In this document: piece after piece, positions 43,510-54,174 of the stretch | How positions within the stretch are numbered: position 1 is the stretch's first letter | Layout: every line of letters starts with the position of its first letter | Assembly: GCA_946529215.1 (NCBI GenBank) | Contig: CAMMZC010000001.1 | Location: 94,180 to 158,179 of the forward strand | Origin: an uncultured Clostridia bacterium | Lineage (GTDB): Bacteria; Bacillota; Clostridia; TANB77; CAG-508 | Length of the DNA: 64,000 nt | Reading direction: 5' to 3' | Made by a program: the position numbers and the translations under genes | Notes under the pieces: generated by a model | Seen by the model: only the letters and a program-made list of their open reading frames with translations | Told to the model about the DNA's origin: nothing | The model's database searches: none

Positions 43510-46023
43510 TTATTCTTCTTGTGTTGATTTTGCTGTTCCTCCAGCCATATTTAGCTCTGCCAATTTTTCTAATGTCCACAAAACTTCACGAGGTTTACTT
43601 CCTTGATAGCCAGAAATAACTCCTCTTTCTTCCATTTGGTCTATAATCCTTCCTGCTCTTGCATAACCTACTTTGAATCTTCTTTGTATAAATGATGTTG
43701 AAGCTTGTCCAGTTTCTACAACTGTATTTATTGCTTCTTGTAAAAATGGATCTGCATCATCTTCCGCAGATTGTTCTGCTTCCAATGCTTTTTCTTTATC
43801 TGTTTTGTTACTATTTTCTATACTTTCCAGTATATCTTCACTATATGTAGCAGTTCCATTTGATTTGATAAATTCAACAATTGATTCTACTTCTTCGTCA
43901 GAAACAAAAGCACCTTGAACTCTTATTGGTTTTGCCTCTCCTGCTGGAAAGAAAAGCATATCTCCTTTTCCTAAAAGTTTTTCTGCTCCTACTTGGTCTA
44001 AAATCGTTCTTGAATCAACTTGTGAAGATACTGCAAATGCTATTCTTGAAGGTACATTTGCTTTAATAAGTCCTGTAATAACATCTACAGAAGGTCTTTG
44101 TGTTGCTATAACTAAGTGCATTCCTGCAGCTCTAGCTTTTTGCGCAAGACGGCAAATTGATTCTTCTACTTCTTTTGCTGCAACCATCATTAAATCTGCA
44201 AGCTCGTCTATTATTATAACTATTTGAGGAAGTTTTCCTATTTCTCCTTCTTTTTCTACTGCATTATTATATCCTTTTAAATCTCTTACTCCTTTTTCTG
44301 CAAATAAATTATATCTGTTGTCCATTTCTTGTACAGCCCATGCCAAAGCTCCTGCAGCTTTTTTAGGGTCTGTAACTACTGGAATAAGTAAGTGTGGAAT
44401 TCCATTATATACAGAAAGTTCAACTACTTTAGGGTCTACCATTACAAGCTTAACTTCACTAGGCTTTGCATTATATATAATACTTGTAATAATTGTATTT
44501 ATACATACAGATTTTCCTGAACCTGTAGATCCTGCGATAAGTACGTGAGGCATTTTTGCAATATTTCCAATTGCAACATTTCCAGCTACATCTTTTCCAA
44601 GCGCTATACTTAGTTTTGAATTATTGTGCTGGAATTCTTCACTTTCTATTACATCTCTTAAAGGTACCATTTCTTTTTCTTTATTTGGTACTTCTATTCC
44701 TACAGCTTGTTTTCCAGGAATTGGAGCCTCAATTCTTATTGTTTCTGCAGCTAAATTAAGTGCAATATCATCTGCTAAGTTTGCAATTTTACTTACTCTT
44801 ACACCTTCTGCAGGTTTAAGCTCATATCTTGTAATTGCAGGTCCTACAGAAACGTTTTCTACTCTTGCTTGAACACCAAAGCTATGTAAAGTTCTTTGTA
44901 ATTTTGCAGCTGTTTCTTGAAGAGCCTTAGTTCCACCTTTTATAGCTTTCTTTTCTGATTTAGAAAGTAAATTTATAGATGGGAAAACATAATTATCTTC
45001 TTCAACAACAAGAGTATGTTGCAATTGTAATACCTGCTTTGTTTTATCTTCTTTTTGCTCTTCTTGTTGTACAAATAAGCTGTCATCTTGCATATCAGCC
45101 ATTTCAGTATTTTGTGCTATATTTTTATTTTTAGTTGTAGCTTTATTGGTTAATCCGCTTGGTTCAATAGAATTAGCCATCTCTGCAACACTTAAATTCT
45201 GTTCTTCTTGTTTTTTCTTAGATTTATTTTTTAATTTTCCAAATAATCCACTTTGTTCTTCAGGTTCCTCCACTGCTCTACCATTTAAGTTTATTTTTAT
45301 TTGTTCCATATTTTGAGTAGGATGTCCTGTATTTGCCTGATTTTCGTTCATTGCATTTCTATGTTTTCTAGCTTCTTTCCTTTGTTCCATCATTTCTATT
45401 CTTCTAGCTTCTATTTCTTCGAATCTCTCTTGTTTTCTAGCTTCTCTTTCTGCCTTATTTTCTTCATGTCTTTCAAGCCAATTTTCAACAATTGTACTTA
45501 TAAATTGAGAAATATCTAGTCCAAATACAAATGCAAATAACATTACAGCAGCACCAACACTTACCACAACTGCCCCTAGATTTCCTAATAATCTAACAAG
45601 TGGTACAGCAGCAAGTGTTCCTATTGCACCACCACCCACATTGCTTGTTCCTAATGTATAAGCTTTTTTAAGTATTTGTGACAAATCTCCTGAAACTTCT
45701 AAATTCCCTTGTGAAATTTGATAAATACTCATAACTATGGCGACACATATTAACAAAATAGCATATTGTATTAATTTATGAGTTATGTATTCTTCTTCTT
45801 TTTCGTTACATGCTATCTTTATAGCAATTGCAAATGTACCTATCGGAAGTATGTATTTTATCCAACCCATCATTCCTCCAAGAACATCACTTAACTTTGC
45901 ACCTAACTCTCCAGAATTTGCATATATTAGTATTGCTAACAATATACTTCCAATTATTGTTCCTATTACTTTTAAATCTATACTATTATCTTTTTTTCTC
46001 TTTTTATATTTTCTTTTTGCCAT
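43510..46023 (-). CDS. ftsK: DNA translocase FtsK/SpoIIIE
   Basis: An 837-residue DNA pump that clears the chromosome from the septum, including into the forespore. Four N-terminal membrane segments (about 16-165) are followed by a charged linker (about 195-340), the RecA-like motor with Walker [12 protein letters not shown] near 500 and Walker [13 protein letters not shown] near 594-605, and a C-terminal gamma winged helix (about 760-825, [18 protein letters not shown]). RBS AGAGGTAATGAAAA before ATG 46023. Confidence 0.95.
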   Translation of the reverse strand: MAKRKYKKRKKDNSIDLKVIGTIIGSILLAILIYANSGELGAKLSDVLGGMMGWIKYILPIGTFAIAIKIACNEKEEEYITHKLIQYAILLICVAIVMSIYQISQGNLEVSGDLSQILKKAYTLGTSNVGGGAIGTLAAVPLVRLLGNLGAVVVSVGAAVMLFAFVFGLDISQFISTIVENWLERHEENKAEREARKQERFEEIEARRIEMMEQRKEARKHRNAMNENQANTGHPTQNMEQIKINLNGRAVEEPEEQSGLFGKLKNKSKKKQEEQNLSVAEMANSIEPSGLTNKATTKNKNIAQNTEMADMQDDSLFVQQEEQKEDKTKQVLQLQHTLVVEEDNYVFPSINLLSKSEKKAIKGGTKALQETAAKLQRTLHSFGVQARVENVSVGPAITRYELKPAEGVRVSKIANLADDIALNLAAETIRIEAPIPGKQAVGIEVPNKEKEMVPLRDVIESEEFQHNNSKLSIALGKDVAGNVAIGNIAKMPHVLIAGSTGSGKSVCINTIITSIIYNAKPSEVKLVMVDPKVVELSVYNGIPHLLIPVVTDPKKAAGALAWAVQEMDNRYNLFAEKGVRDLKGYNNAVEKEGEIGKLPQIVIIIDELADLMMVAAKEVEESICRLAQKARAAGMHLVIATQRPSVDVITGLIKANVPSRIAFAVSSQVDSRTILDQVGAEKLLGKGDMLFFPAGEAKPIRVQGAFVSDEEVESIVEFIKSNGTATYSEDILESIENSNKTDKEKALEAEQSAEDDADPFLQEAINTVVETGQASTSFIQRRFKVGYARAGRIIDQMEERGVISGYQGSKPREVLWTLEKLAELNMAGGTAKSTQEE

Positions 46024-46131
46024 TTTTCATTACCTCTCCAAGTTATACATTTTGTAGAAAACTTTTTCTTATTCTTGCATTTTAATTTTGTAATTTTTGT
46101 TATCTCCTAAATTGTCTTTTTCTCCAAAATT

Positions 46132-46160
46132 ATTCTATCAAATTACGAAAAAAATTTCAA
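46132..46160 (-). promoter_or_regulatory. Candidate promoter of ftsK
   Basis: TTGAAA (46155-46160), 17 bases, TAGAAT (46132-46137) on the minus strand. Confidence 0.6.
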
Positions 46161-46244
46161 TAAAAATCATGAAAAAATTTTAATTTTTTTGAACACATTT
46201 CATCAAATAATATTGAATTTAATGTAATTTCGGATAATGTTCAT

Positions 46245-46529
46245 TTACCTGCTTTTCTCCACTATTTCTACAATATCTGAAATATATTCTCCAATAATAG
46301 GAATATTTAAAGTAACTAAATGTCTTAAAATAAGTACAAGAATTGCAGTTATAATTGTAATTCCAATGCCTATTCCTACACCTCTAAATACTCCTGACAA
46401 AAAATTTCTAATTATTATTTGCTTCCTACTTCCCATAATATTTGTAAAATCTTCTAAATTGCTTTTTTCAAGCTTTTCAATTATTTGGTCAATTTTTAAA
46501 TCTATTTTTCTATTATTCCTAAAAAACAT
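46245..46529 (-). CDS. DUF5665-like membrane protein
   Basis: A 94-residue protein from ATG 46529 (a GTG at 46541 is possible; no strong ribosome site decides). KIDLKIDQIIEKLEKSNLEDF, then RNFLSGVFRGVGIGIGITIITAILVLIL and a final amphipathic helix fit the small DUF5665 family of Clostridia. One membrane helix (about 47-68). Often near sporulation or division genes; role unknown. Confidence 0.7.
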   Translation of the reverse strand: MFFRNNRKIDLKIDQIIEKLEKSNLEDFTNIMGSRKQIIIRNFLSGVFRGVGIGIGITIITAILVLILRHLVTLNIPIIGEYISDIVEIVEKSR

Positions 46530-46579
46530 AAAAAGCACCACATTTCACTATTAGCTACATTTGATATTTAAGTGACTTT

Positions 46580-46640
46580 TTTCCTCCGTCCCAAAAAGGG
46601 AGTTAGTTTCGTTCATTTTCACGAAAGTCAGCTTTCGCCC
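46580..46640 (-). promoter_or_regulatory. Possible structured leader upstream of the DUF5665 gene
   Basis: Minus-strand hairpins compete for the same bases: CGAAAG (46632-46637) with CTTTCG (46622-46627), or ACGAAA (46607-46612 region) with TTTCGT (46621-46626); a further TCCC-GGGA hairpin lies at 46589-46601. It is less AT-rich than its surroundings. No riboswitch class recognised. Confidence 0.4.
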
Positions 46641-46688
46641 GTAACCAAATGCGCTTTAATAGTATTATGTTGTGCTTTTTAATTGTTT

Positions 46689-49364
46689 TTATTCATTCTC
46701 TTTTTGTTTTTCCATTTTATCAATTAATTCCTGCATAGTTTTTATGTCTGAGCCAATTAGCTCCCAGTTCTTAGAGTTCATTGAATTTGTTAAGTTTTTA
46801 TTCGCTTTTATAATTGCTTCTATTGTTCCATCTAGGTCTTCTGTTGTGTTTGTCTCTATGCTTGTTGCTTCTTGAGATACTATATTTTCTAATGCTTCTT
46901 CTAAATTATTTCCAATTGCAACTTTGTTTCCAGATGAAACTATAATCTTTTTTAAAAGTGGAGTTTCCTCTTCTTTCACATTTGTTTTTGTCTGATAAAT
47001 TTGCTCTATATAAAGTAAAGTATTTTCAACAGGTACAACCATTATATTTTTTGAAATTTTAGCACCTGTAACATTAAGTTTTTCTATTTGATTTTTCATA
47101 TTTTCATCTTGCATAATTTCACTATCTAGTTGTGTTAATCCTAAAATACTTTCATTTGAAGATAATCTATATATTTTTAATTTATTTGCTCCATTTTCAT
47201 TTGTTCCAACTAAATATGCAGTTAAGTTTTGTTTATTGTTTGGAGAATACATTTGTATTAATCCAATATTATTATCTTTTACCATTGTGTAATATGAATC
47301 AAGTGTATTTGTAATTGTTTTATTGTTTTGTGTTGCTACATAAGAAGCCTTTTTCCAGCTGTCATCTCCTCTATACAAAACCTCAGATTTTGTATTGTGA
47401 TATTCTTCTATCATTGATGATTGTACATCATACAAAAATTTTGGGTATACAAAACTTTTTGAAATATCTTCTGGTATTTTTGCATTTAATTCTTCAAATA
47501 TATTTGGATACATTTTTCTGTATGCCATTGCTATTGGATCTGTCTCGTCTGTTATATAAAATCTCATTGTTCCATCATAACAATTTATAATTACTTTAAT
47601 TGAATTTCTAATATAATTTATCGTATTTCTTTCACCATTATACCTAACATTTGTATATGTTGAATATGGATAATTACTTGAAACTGTGTATCCATCTAGT
47701 ACCCAATACATTTCTCCTGCTTCATTTACAGCTATATAAGGATTTTCATCAAATAAAACATCACTTAAAACCATTTTAGCTCTTTTTAAAATATTTCTGT
47801 TTAGTAATATTTTTGTGTTTTTATTTATTTTGCTAGTAAAAGCTAAATTAAGATTTTGAGTTTTTATTCCTAAAATTAATCTTTCTAAAAATCCTAATCT
47901 TAGTCCAGATGTTCCTTCATAAGTACTTGTATGTTCTACCCCTTTACTATCTGTATAGTCATATTCTTTTGCATTTGTTTCTCCAGCAGCAATTGCACTA
48001 TCTGTTTTTAAACCATAATATATTTGTGGTTTTTTTATGAAATTCGCATCAGAAATGCTATTTTTCACATATTCAATATCTCCTTCTTCTGTTGCAGATA
48101 CAGCTGAAGTTAAAATTACCCCATATCCATGTGTATACTCAAAAGTCTTACTGTTGTACGTTCTTCTACTACTTGCTATTTCTCTTGGAGAAACATAAAC
48201 TAATTTTGTTTTATTATCTTGAACATATTTTGAAATTCCTGCAGTTTGATATGTATAATATTTTTTCTCAGTTTGTTCGTTATTTAGCTTTTCTAAAGCT
48301 TGTTGTTTGTTAATTATAACCGCATTATTTAATAAATCATTGTTATTTTTTATTTCATCTGTTGTTATCGTTCCACTATATTCTATAGTTTCATCTTCTA
48401 AATTTATACCATAAGCTTCTTTTGTGTATGCAAGATTTCTTTCTATGTATTGTTTTTCTTTGTCATATTTATTTGAATTTACAAATATAACATTAAATCC
48501 GAACATTACTATAAACATACAAACCATATATGTAGGAATGGCTAATAAACTTTTTATCGTTCCAGATTTATTTTCTTTTTTAATATTAGATGTAGCTAAA
48601 AAGATTGATACAACAATAACTATTGCCAAAATTATATTTCCCCATAATTTTATGGTTACATCTGTTAAACCTGCACCTGTAAGTTGCAATTTTGAATTTG
48701 TAGTTATAAAACCACTAAATACTATATCTAATGTTCCAACTAATGTATATATTGCATACAAAATACTTAAAATTCTTACATTTTTTATAATATGTTTAAT
48801 TACAGAACTCTTTTTTAAAGTCTCTTTATCTATTCCATCAAAATATTTATTAAACACAAAAATATGATATACAATTGCATATAAAATTAAAAATATAAAA
48901 ATTCCAATTAAATATGAAATAGACATTTTTATAAGTGGTTCGATAAACATATAAAATGAAATATCTAAATTAAAAATTAAGTCTGTTTGTTCAAATGAAA
49001 CATTACTTGCACAAAGTATAAATTTAGAAGTAAATAAGTTTCCTACTGCGACACTGGAAATTGCTGCAATTACAAGAGAAATTGATTTATTCATAAGTTT
49101 TGGCATTTCTTTTTTTTCTTCTTCAAAAAAAACCTTCAAACTTTTTTTAATTCCTCTATTTGAAAAATACATTATAATAAATGTAATTACAAAATTAATT
49201 ATCATTATGCTATATTTATATATTGTGTTAGTTTTAAAAATCTCTAAATAATTTTCGCCTAATTCCTTGTACTCTAAATAACTTCCTTTGGTTGCTATAT
49301 ATATTGAAAGTGCAAGTATTATCATAAATAAAATTACAAGGATTTTTCTAATATTTTTTTTCAT
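46689..49364 (-). CDS. UPF0182 family membrane protein
   Basis: An 891-residue protein. Seven membrane segments in the first third (about 8-290) are followed by a large extracytoplasmic part (about 295-885) with the family sequence ERNLAYTKEAYGI near 322 and MYWVLDGYTVSSNYPYS near 540. The C-terminal end is helical. Length and layout match UPF0182 (COG1615). Function is not established; it lies 9 bases after ftsY and probably shares its transcript. Confidence 0.88.
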   Translation of the reverse strand: MKKNIRKILVILFMIILALSIYIATKGSYLEYKELGENYLEIFKTNTIYKYSIMIINFVITFIIMYFSNRGIKKSLKVFFEEEKKEMPKLMNKSISLVIAAISSVAVGNLFTSKFILCASNVSFEQTDLIFNLDISFYMFIEPLIKMSISYLIGIFIFLILYAIVYHIFVFNKYFDGIDKETLKKSSVIKHIIKNVRILSILYAIYTLVGTLDIVFSGFITTNSKLQLTGAGLTDVTIKLWGNIILAIVIVVSIFLATSNIKKENKSGTIKSLLAIPTYMVCMFIVMFGFNVIFVNSNKYDKEKQYIERNLAYTKEAYGINLEDETIEYSGTITTDEIKNNNDLLNNAVIINKQQALEKLNNEQTEKKYYTYQTAGISKYVQDNKTKLVYVSPREIASSRRTYNSKTFEYTHGYGVILTSAVSATEEGDIEYVKNSISDANFIKKPQIYYGLKTDSAIAAGETNAKEYDYTDSKGVEHTSTYEGTSGLRLGFLERLILGIKTQNLNLAFTSKINKNTKILLNRNILKRAKMVLSDVLFDENPYIAVNEAGEMYWVLDGYTVSSNYPYSTYTNVRYNGERNTINYIRNSIKVIINCYDGTMRFYITDETDPIAMAYRKMYPNIFEELNAKIPEDISKSFVYPKFLYDVQSSMIEEYHNTKSEVLYRGDDSWKKASYVATQNNKTITNTLDSYYTMVKDNNIGLIQMYSPNNKQNLTAYLVGTNENGANKLKIYRLSSNESILGLTQLDSEIMQDENMKNQIEKLNVTGAKISKNIMVVPVENTLLYIEQIYQTKTNVKEEETPLLKKIIVSSGNKVAIGNNLEEALENIVSQEATSIETNTTEDLDGTIEAIIKANKNLTNSMNSKNWELIGSDIKTMQELIDKMEKQKENE

Positions 49365-49373
49365 AATTTCCTC

Positions 49374-50288
49374 CTAGATAATCGCTTTTACAAATTCCTC
49401 ACTATTAAAGATTTCCATATCTTCCATTTGTTCTCCAACTCCAATGAATTTAACTGGAATTTTGTTTTCTTCTACTATTCCTAAAACAACTCCACCTTTT
49501 GCAGTTCCATCCATTTTTGTAAGTACTAAACCTGTAACATCTGTTTCTTGTTTAAATGCTTTTACTTGTGAAATTGCATTTTGTCCTGTAGTTCCATCTA
49601 TTACAAGAAGTGTTTCTTGAGCACAACCTTCCATTTCTTTATCTATAACTTTTTTAATTTTTCTAAGCTCATCCATTAAATATTGCTTATTATGCAATCT
49701 TCCTGCTGTATCTACAATCAAAACATCTGCTTGGGTTTCTTTTGTCTTTTTTATTGCATCAAATACAACTGATGCAGGATCTCTTCCTTCATCTCTTTTT
49801 ACAATTTCTGCACCTGAACGTTTTGACCAAATTTCAAGTTGCTCAACTGCGGCTGCTCTGAATGTATCTGCTGCTGCAACAACAACTTTTTTGCCTTCTT
49901 TTCTAAGTCTATTTGCAATTTTTCCAATTGAAGTTGTTTTTCCAACTCCATTTACTCCTACAACTAAAATTACAGATGGCTTTGTTTCTAAATGCAAACT
50001 ATTATCAACTTCATCTAAAATATTTTGCATTTCTTTTCTTAAAGCATTTTTTACATCTTCTTCATCTTTTAAATTCTCTTTTTTTATTGTGCTTCTAAGT
50101 TTATCAACAATTTTTACAGATGTGTCCATTCCTATATCTGACATTATTAATATTTCTTCTAGCTCTTCTAAAAAATCTTCATCAACTTTTCTAAAAGTGC
50201 TAAATACATTGTTTATTTTTTCATCAAATGATGTTTTTGTTTTTCCTAATCCTTGTTTTAATTTTTCAAAAAATCCCATTTTACTCAT
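49374..50288 (-). CDS. ftsY: Signal recognition particle receptor FtsY
   Basis: A 304-residue SRP GTPase. Short N-terminal helix (MGFFEKLKQGLGKT), N domain (about 20-90), and G domain with P-loop GVNGVGKTTS (about 110-119), DTFRAAA (about 142-148), DTAGRLH (about 198-204), TKMDG (about 257-261) and GVGE near the end. No long acidic A domain, as usual in Gram-positives. It pairs with Ffh to target ribosomes to the membrane. Confidence 0.96.
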   Translation of the reverse strand: MSKMGFFEKLKQGLGKTKTSFDEKINNVFSTFRKVDEDFLEELEEILIMSDIGMDTSVKIVDKLRSTIKKENLKDEEDVKNALRKEMQNILDEVDNSLHLETKPSVILVVGVNGVGKTTSIGKIANRLRKEGKKVVVAAADTFRAAAVEQLEIWSKRSGAEIVKRDEGRDPASVVFDAIKKTKETQADVLIVDTAGRLHNKQYLMDELRKIKKVIDKEMEGCAQETLLVIDGTTGQNAISQVKAFKQETDVTGLVLTKMDGTAKGGVVLGIVEENKIPVKFIGVGEQMEDMEIFNSEEFVKAII

Positions 50289-50909
50289 ATCCTTTCTTTT
50301 TTAGTAAATTTGTTCAAGTGCGAAATTTTAAATAACATAAAATTGTTATGCTCATATTATATAAAAATAAAGCTAAAATATCAAGTAGTTTTAACTTATA
50401 TTTTCAAATTAACCATTAATAGTGTAGCTATATATTATATTTTTCAAAAAAATTTGTAAAGCATTTTTGAAAATAAATCTGTTGTTTGAAACATACATAA
50501 ATTATACTTATATTACGCATAAAAATAAAAAATAAGCTTTTTTCTTTGCTTTTCCTTTTTCTTTTAATTAAAACTATCATAAAAATGCATTATGATTAAT
50601 CCTCACGTTACTATCAAAAATAGGGGTGTATCGAAATTTTTTATAAAAATAATATTATTTTATAATATAAACATCTAAATGTAAAATCATTAAATTATTC
50701 TAAAATTTTTGTATAATTTTTTACAATTTTGTCATAATAATTTTTAGAATACAAATTAAGGGCGAAAAAAGAAATACTAAAAATATAGAAACTTTTATTT
50801 ATATTTGTAAGAATCTAACAATTTTTATTAAAAATGGATTTTCACTGAGTGTTTTGGTAATTTTCTATATTATAAATTTTTTGCTTTTAAGGAAAGGAAT
50901 GATATAAAT
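50289..50909. other. 621-base divergent spacer between ftsY and spoVT
   Basis: The spacer holds the second repeat copy (50429-50655). The last 250 bases are AT-rich, with no ORF, and a candidate -10 region TATATTATAA at 50866-50875. The expected sigma-G signal for spoVT was not identified with confidence. Confidence 0.6.
50429..50655. repeat. Interspersed non-coding element, copy 2
   Basis: Second copy of the element at 33305-33530. The same blocks occur in the same order: TTTTTCAAAAAAATTTGTAA, AAAAATGCATTAT (50581 onward) and CAAAAATAGGGGTGTA (50614-50629). The outer stem reads AATTA ... TGATT here against GACTA ... TAGTC in copy 1. It lies upstream of both ftsY and spoVT. Confidence 0.72.
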
Positions 50910-51470
50910 ATGAAAGCAACTGGTGTTGTAAGAAGAATAGATGATTTAGGAAGAGTTGTTATTCCAAAAGAAATAAGAAAAACTTTACGTATAAAAGAAG
51001 GTGATCCTCTTGAAATTTTTACAGAAAAAGATGGCGGAATTATTCTTCGAAAATATTCTCCAATTGGAGAACTTACAGAATTTGCAACTGGTTATGCAGA
51101 AACTTTATCTAAAACAACTGGACATATTGCTTTTATAACAGATAAAGATACTGTAATTGCTGTATCTGGAGGTTCTAAAAAAGAATATTTAGAACAAAAT
51201 GTCAGTGATGAATTAGAGCAACTTATGGAAGATAAAGAAGTTTATACAAGCAAGGAAAATAGTGATTTGGCTATGCCTATTACACAATCTGATAAGGAAA
51301 AAAAGGATAAAATTTATAATTCTCAAGTAGTTTATCCAATAATTTCGAATGGTGATACTATTGGTACTGTTATTTTGCTTTCTAAACAATCTAATATTAA
51401 GATGAATGAAGTTGAGAAAAAAGTTGCTCAATCTGCTGCAACGTTTTTAGGAAGTCAAATGGAAATTTAG
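50910..51470 (+). CDS. spoVT: Stage V sporulation regulator SpoVT (AbrB family)
   Basis: A 186-residue forespore transcription factor. The N-terminal SpoVT-AbrB swapped-hairpin domain (about 1-50) reads MKATGVVRRIDDLGRVVIP and IRKTLRIKEGDPLEIF; a C-terminal GAF-like domain (about 55-180) follows. It tunes sigma-G genes in spore formers. RBS AAGGAAAGGAATGATATAA. A terminator follows 13 bases after the stop. Confidence 0.93.
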   Translation: MKATGVVRRIDDLGRVVIPKEIRKTLRIKEGDPLEIFTEKDGGIILRKYSPIGELTEFATGYAETLSKTTGHIAFITDKDTVIAVSGGSKKEYLEQNVSDELEQLMEDKEVYTSKENSDLAMPITQSDKEKKDKIYNSQVVYPIISNGDTIGTVILLSKQSNIKMNEVEKKVAQSAATFLGSQMEI

Positions 51471-51483
51471 AATAAAACTTTAA

Positions 51484-51528
51484 AAAAAGTGATTCTTTAT
51501 AGCTTAATACTACAAAAAATCACTTTTT
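51484..51528. terminator. Terminator after spoVT
   Basis: AAAAAGTGATT (51484-51494) pairs with AATCACTTTTT (51518-51528); plus-strand T-run follows. It may also serve the convergent unknown gene. Confidence 0.82.
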
Positions 51529-51574
51529 ATTATCTTTCTTTTTTACATACTTTTATTTAAAAATTCAAATTTCT

Positions 51575-53899
51575 TTACCCTTCAAAAATCTCAATCTTCT
51601 TCATAACTAAATCAGAAAAATCATCTTTTTTATTTTTCATATACTGTACATTTATTTTCTTCGTTTCTACAGGGTCTATTTTTATCTCATTTGTATCTAT
51701 TAAAACTCTATTAGACTCTTGCATTCCTACAGGTAATGTCATATTTTTATTATTGTATAAAACTATATTTGAAAAAGCTATAAAATTTGCACCTTTTGGA
51801 AGTTTGATTTTATATAAAAACACTTTTTCATTTTTTGATTCTTCATAATTATCTCTTATTTCATCTAAATCAAGCATTCCATTATTTTTTGCTATTATAT
51901 GTTGTAATTCACTTTCTTCATTTAAAGAAAATGTCTCTAAAACATCAAATGTTAACTCTTTATCAGATGCTTTATATACATATATATCCTCATCTAATGA
52001 ATTTTTCTTTAATGCTTTTTTAAGGTTTCTAGATATTTCTGCAAGTTTTTCTTTTACATCTTGAGGCTTTGTATTTTTACCAATCTCTAAAACTTTAATT
52101 ATACTTCTTGGTGATTCTCTATGAGCTTTGTTTCCTATTGTTCTTTGTTTTCTGCCATCTGAATCATCATCTCCAAAAATATCGAACTCAACATTTTCAG
52201 ATAAAGTTTGATTTGCATCTAAAATCCTTATTTTATCTAACATTTTTGAATATTCTTGCAATTCAACATATTTTTTATTAAATATATCATTTATTGCACT
52301 GAGTAAATCTGTTGATGCAATAAAACTACTATCTAACTCTAAGTCTGTAAATTTAAGTCGTTGATTTTTATCAACTTTTTCTCCAAAATCTTCGAAGTCT
52401 TCATCATAATTAAATATTTTTTCTATTTTAGAAACATTAATTTCTTCTTCTTCACCTTCTTCAAGTGCTGCAACTTCATCTTTATTTGAATATTTCCAAA
52501 ATTCAAATATACTCTTTTTATGTTTATTTATTTCATTTATATATAAAGTTGCATTTTCGATTTTTTTACTTAAATTCTTATTTTTAAGTTTTATAGCATT
52601 AATATCTTGTACAATACTTTTCATACTATTTTCTGATATTTCTAAATCTTTAAAGCTCATTATTAGTTCATCTAATGTATAATTTTTATTTTCAACTTGT
52701 TTTTCTTCTCTTTGTATTATTTCTGGGTTATTTATTTCATCATGTTTTTCTTTTTTATTCTTTACTTTTTTTGTCTTTTTACCTGAAGAAAAGAAATATT
52801 TCACTTTTCCAAAAAATGTTTTTTTACACTCTAAATAAGTTGAAATTGTTTTTTCTTTTTCTAAGTATTCTTTTTCTAATTTAATTGACTCTTTTTTTAG
52901 AGTTTCAAGTTTTATTTTTAGTTCATCTATTTCTATTTCTGTTTTATTTTTTAACTCAACAGATTTTTTATACTGGCTAGAAACAAATTCTAGTAAATTT
53001 TCATATTTTATTTGTTCATCATCTAAAAATAATTGTAATTCACCTTTATCATTTATACTTGTAGTAAAATTATAATAATGTGGTAATCCAATTTGAAGAA
53101 TAAAAAGTGCTTTTAGTAATTTGAAAAATTTTGTAGCATCTTTTGCTATATCAAATTTCATTTTGTATAATGTTCTAATTCTTCCATATACTTTTGTTTC
53201 TCCAATAATTTGTAAGCTTAATTTTCCTTTTTTGTCATATACTTCATAAATTGATGGATAATCTTTTGTAAATAGCCACAAATAGTTTTCTAAATCTTTT
53301 AAATCTGAAGGCTTTAAAAACTCACCAGAATATTCTAAATAGCTTATTGGGACAAATATCATTTCATTTTTCTTATTTTCTATTTTTTTCTTTAATAAAT
53401 AGAAAAATGTTGAGTAATCTGAATCTTCTGTTGGTACTAACATAAAGTATCTTTCTGAATATTCAGAATAATAGATTTGCCAAAGATAATTTCCATTAAA
53501 TTTGACTTTGTATGGAACTTTTTTGGCTAATTTTTCTTGTTCTTCTTTTATTTTTTCTACATCATCAATTTCAACTTTTTTAAGCATTTTTAAAAATGTT
53601 GCATATTTTGAAGCATTTTCTTCATTAATTGAGTCAAGATACATATATAATGGACTTGCTTCATCATATCTTTCATGTAAACTATCCATTCTGTGTGTTG
53701 GAGTTAGTAGTATGTCTATATCACTTATTTTTATGTATTTATATTGTTTATATTGTTTTTCATCATATCCCTTTAATGCTTTAAAATTTAAATTTTCAGT
53801 TGCAATAAGAGCATTTGGTACCTTTTCAAAATTTAGTCCTAAGTATTCTATCTTTTCTTCTATCGCAGATTCTCGTTTTCCTGTTTTCTTTTTTTGCAA
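51575..53899 (-). CDS. Large unknown protein with long coiled coil
   Basis: A 774-residue protein with a TTG start at 53899, preceded by GAAAGGAAGGG. The first 290 residues are mixed alpha/beta (YSEYSERYFMLVPTEDSDYS near 150, IIGETKVYGRIRTLYKMKFD near 235). Charged coiled coils (about 295-360 and 410-470) flank a basic insert KKTKKVKNKKEK near 375. The C-terminal 200 residues contain KAHRESPRSIIKVLEIGKNT and end in beta-rich sequence. No membrane helix, signal peptide or known motif. Single gene. It does not resemble the other unknown at 41892. Confidence 0.6.
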   Translation of the reverse strand: MQKKKTGKRESAIEEKIEYLGLNFEKVPNALIATENLNFKALKGYDEKQYKQYKYIKISDIDILLTPTHRMDSLHERYDEASPLYMYLDSINEENASKYATFLKMLKKVEIDDVEKIKEEQEKLAKKVPYKVKFNGNYLWQIYYSEYSERYFMLVPTEDSDYSTFFYLLKKKIENKKNEMIFVPISYLEYSGEFLKPSDLKDLENYLWLFTKDYPSIYEVYDKKGKLSLQIIGETKVYGRIRTLYKMKFDIAKDATKFFKLLKALFILQIGLPHYYNFTTSINDKGELQLFLDDEQIKYENLLEFVSSQYKKSVELKNKTEIEIDELKIKLETLKKESIKLEKEYLEKEKTISTYLECKKTFFGKVKYFFSSGKKTKKVKNKKEKHDEINNPEIIQREEKQVENKNYTLDELIMSFKDLEISENSMKSIVQDINAIKLKNKNLSKKIENATLYINEINKHKKSIFEFWKYSNKDEVAALEEGEEEEINVSKIEKIFNYDEDFEDFGEKVDKNQRLKFTDLELDSSFIASTDLLSAINDIFNKKYVELQEYSKMLDKIRILDANQTLSENVEFDIFGDDDSDGRKQRTIGNKAHRESPRSIIKVLEIGKNTKPQDVKEKLAEISRNLKKALKKNSLDEDIYVYKASDKELTFDVLETFSLNEESELQHIIAKNNGMLDLDEIRDNYEESKNEKVFLYKIKLPKGANFIAFSNIVLYNNKNMTLPVGMQESNRVLIDTNEIKIDPVETKKINVQYMKNKKDDFSDLVMKKIEIFEG

Positions 53900-54036
53900 C
53901 TTATTCCCTTCCTTTCAAAATTAGGGACTAGATATTTTTTATTAAATATGTCTTTTCCTATTCCCTGTCTCTATTATTTTATGTACACAATATATCACAT
54001 TTTTTTGAAGTTGTCTATATTTTTGAAAAAATTTTT

Positions 54037-54133
54037 AAAAGAGCAATCTTTCATCACCTACAATTTATAGCTTAATTTATTTTTAACTATTAACAATAAA
54101 CTTGTTATTAATTGTAAGTTGAATTGCTCTTTT
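54037..54133 (-). terminator. Branched terminator at the end of the Tad-like operon
   Basis: The outer stem AAAAGAGCAAT (54037-54047) with ATTGCTCTTTT (54123-54133) encloses an inner stem (ACAATT/AATTGT) and a third (TAACAATAA/TTGTTATTA); the minus strand then reads TTTTAAAAATTTTTT. It starts about 40 bases after the last gene. Confidence 0.75.
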
Positions 54134-54174
54134 TAATTATTTTTATAAAATTGCTCTATATCCTATTTTGCTTT

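Noticed and set aside
46580..46640. A named riboswitch class
   Set aside because: No consensus core of a known class could be matched by eye.
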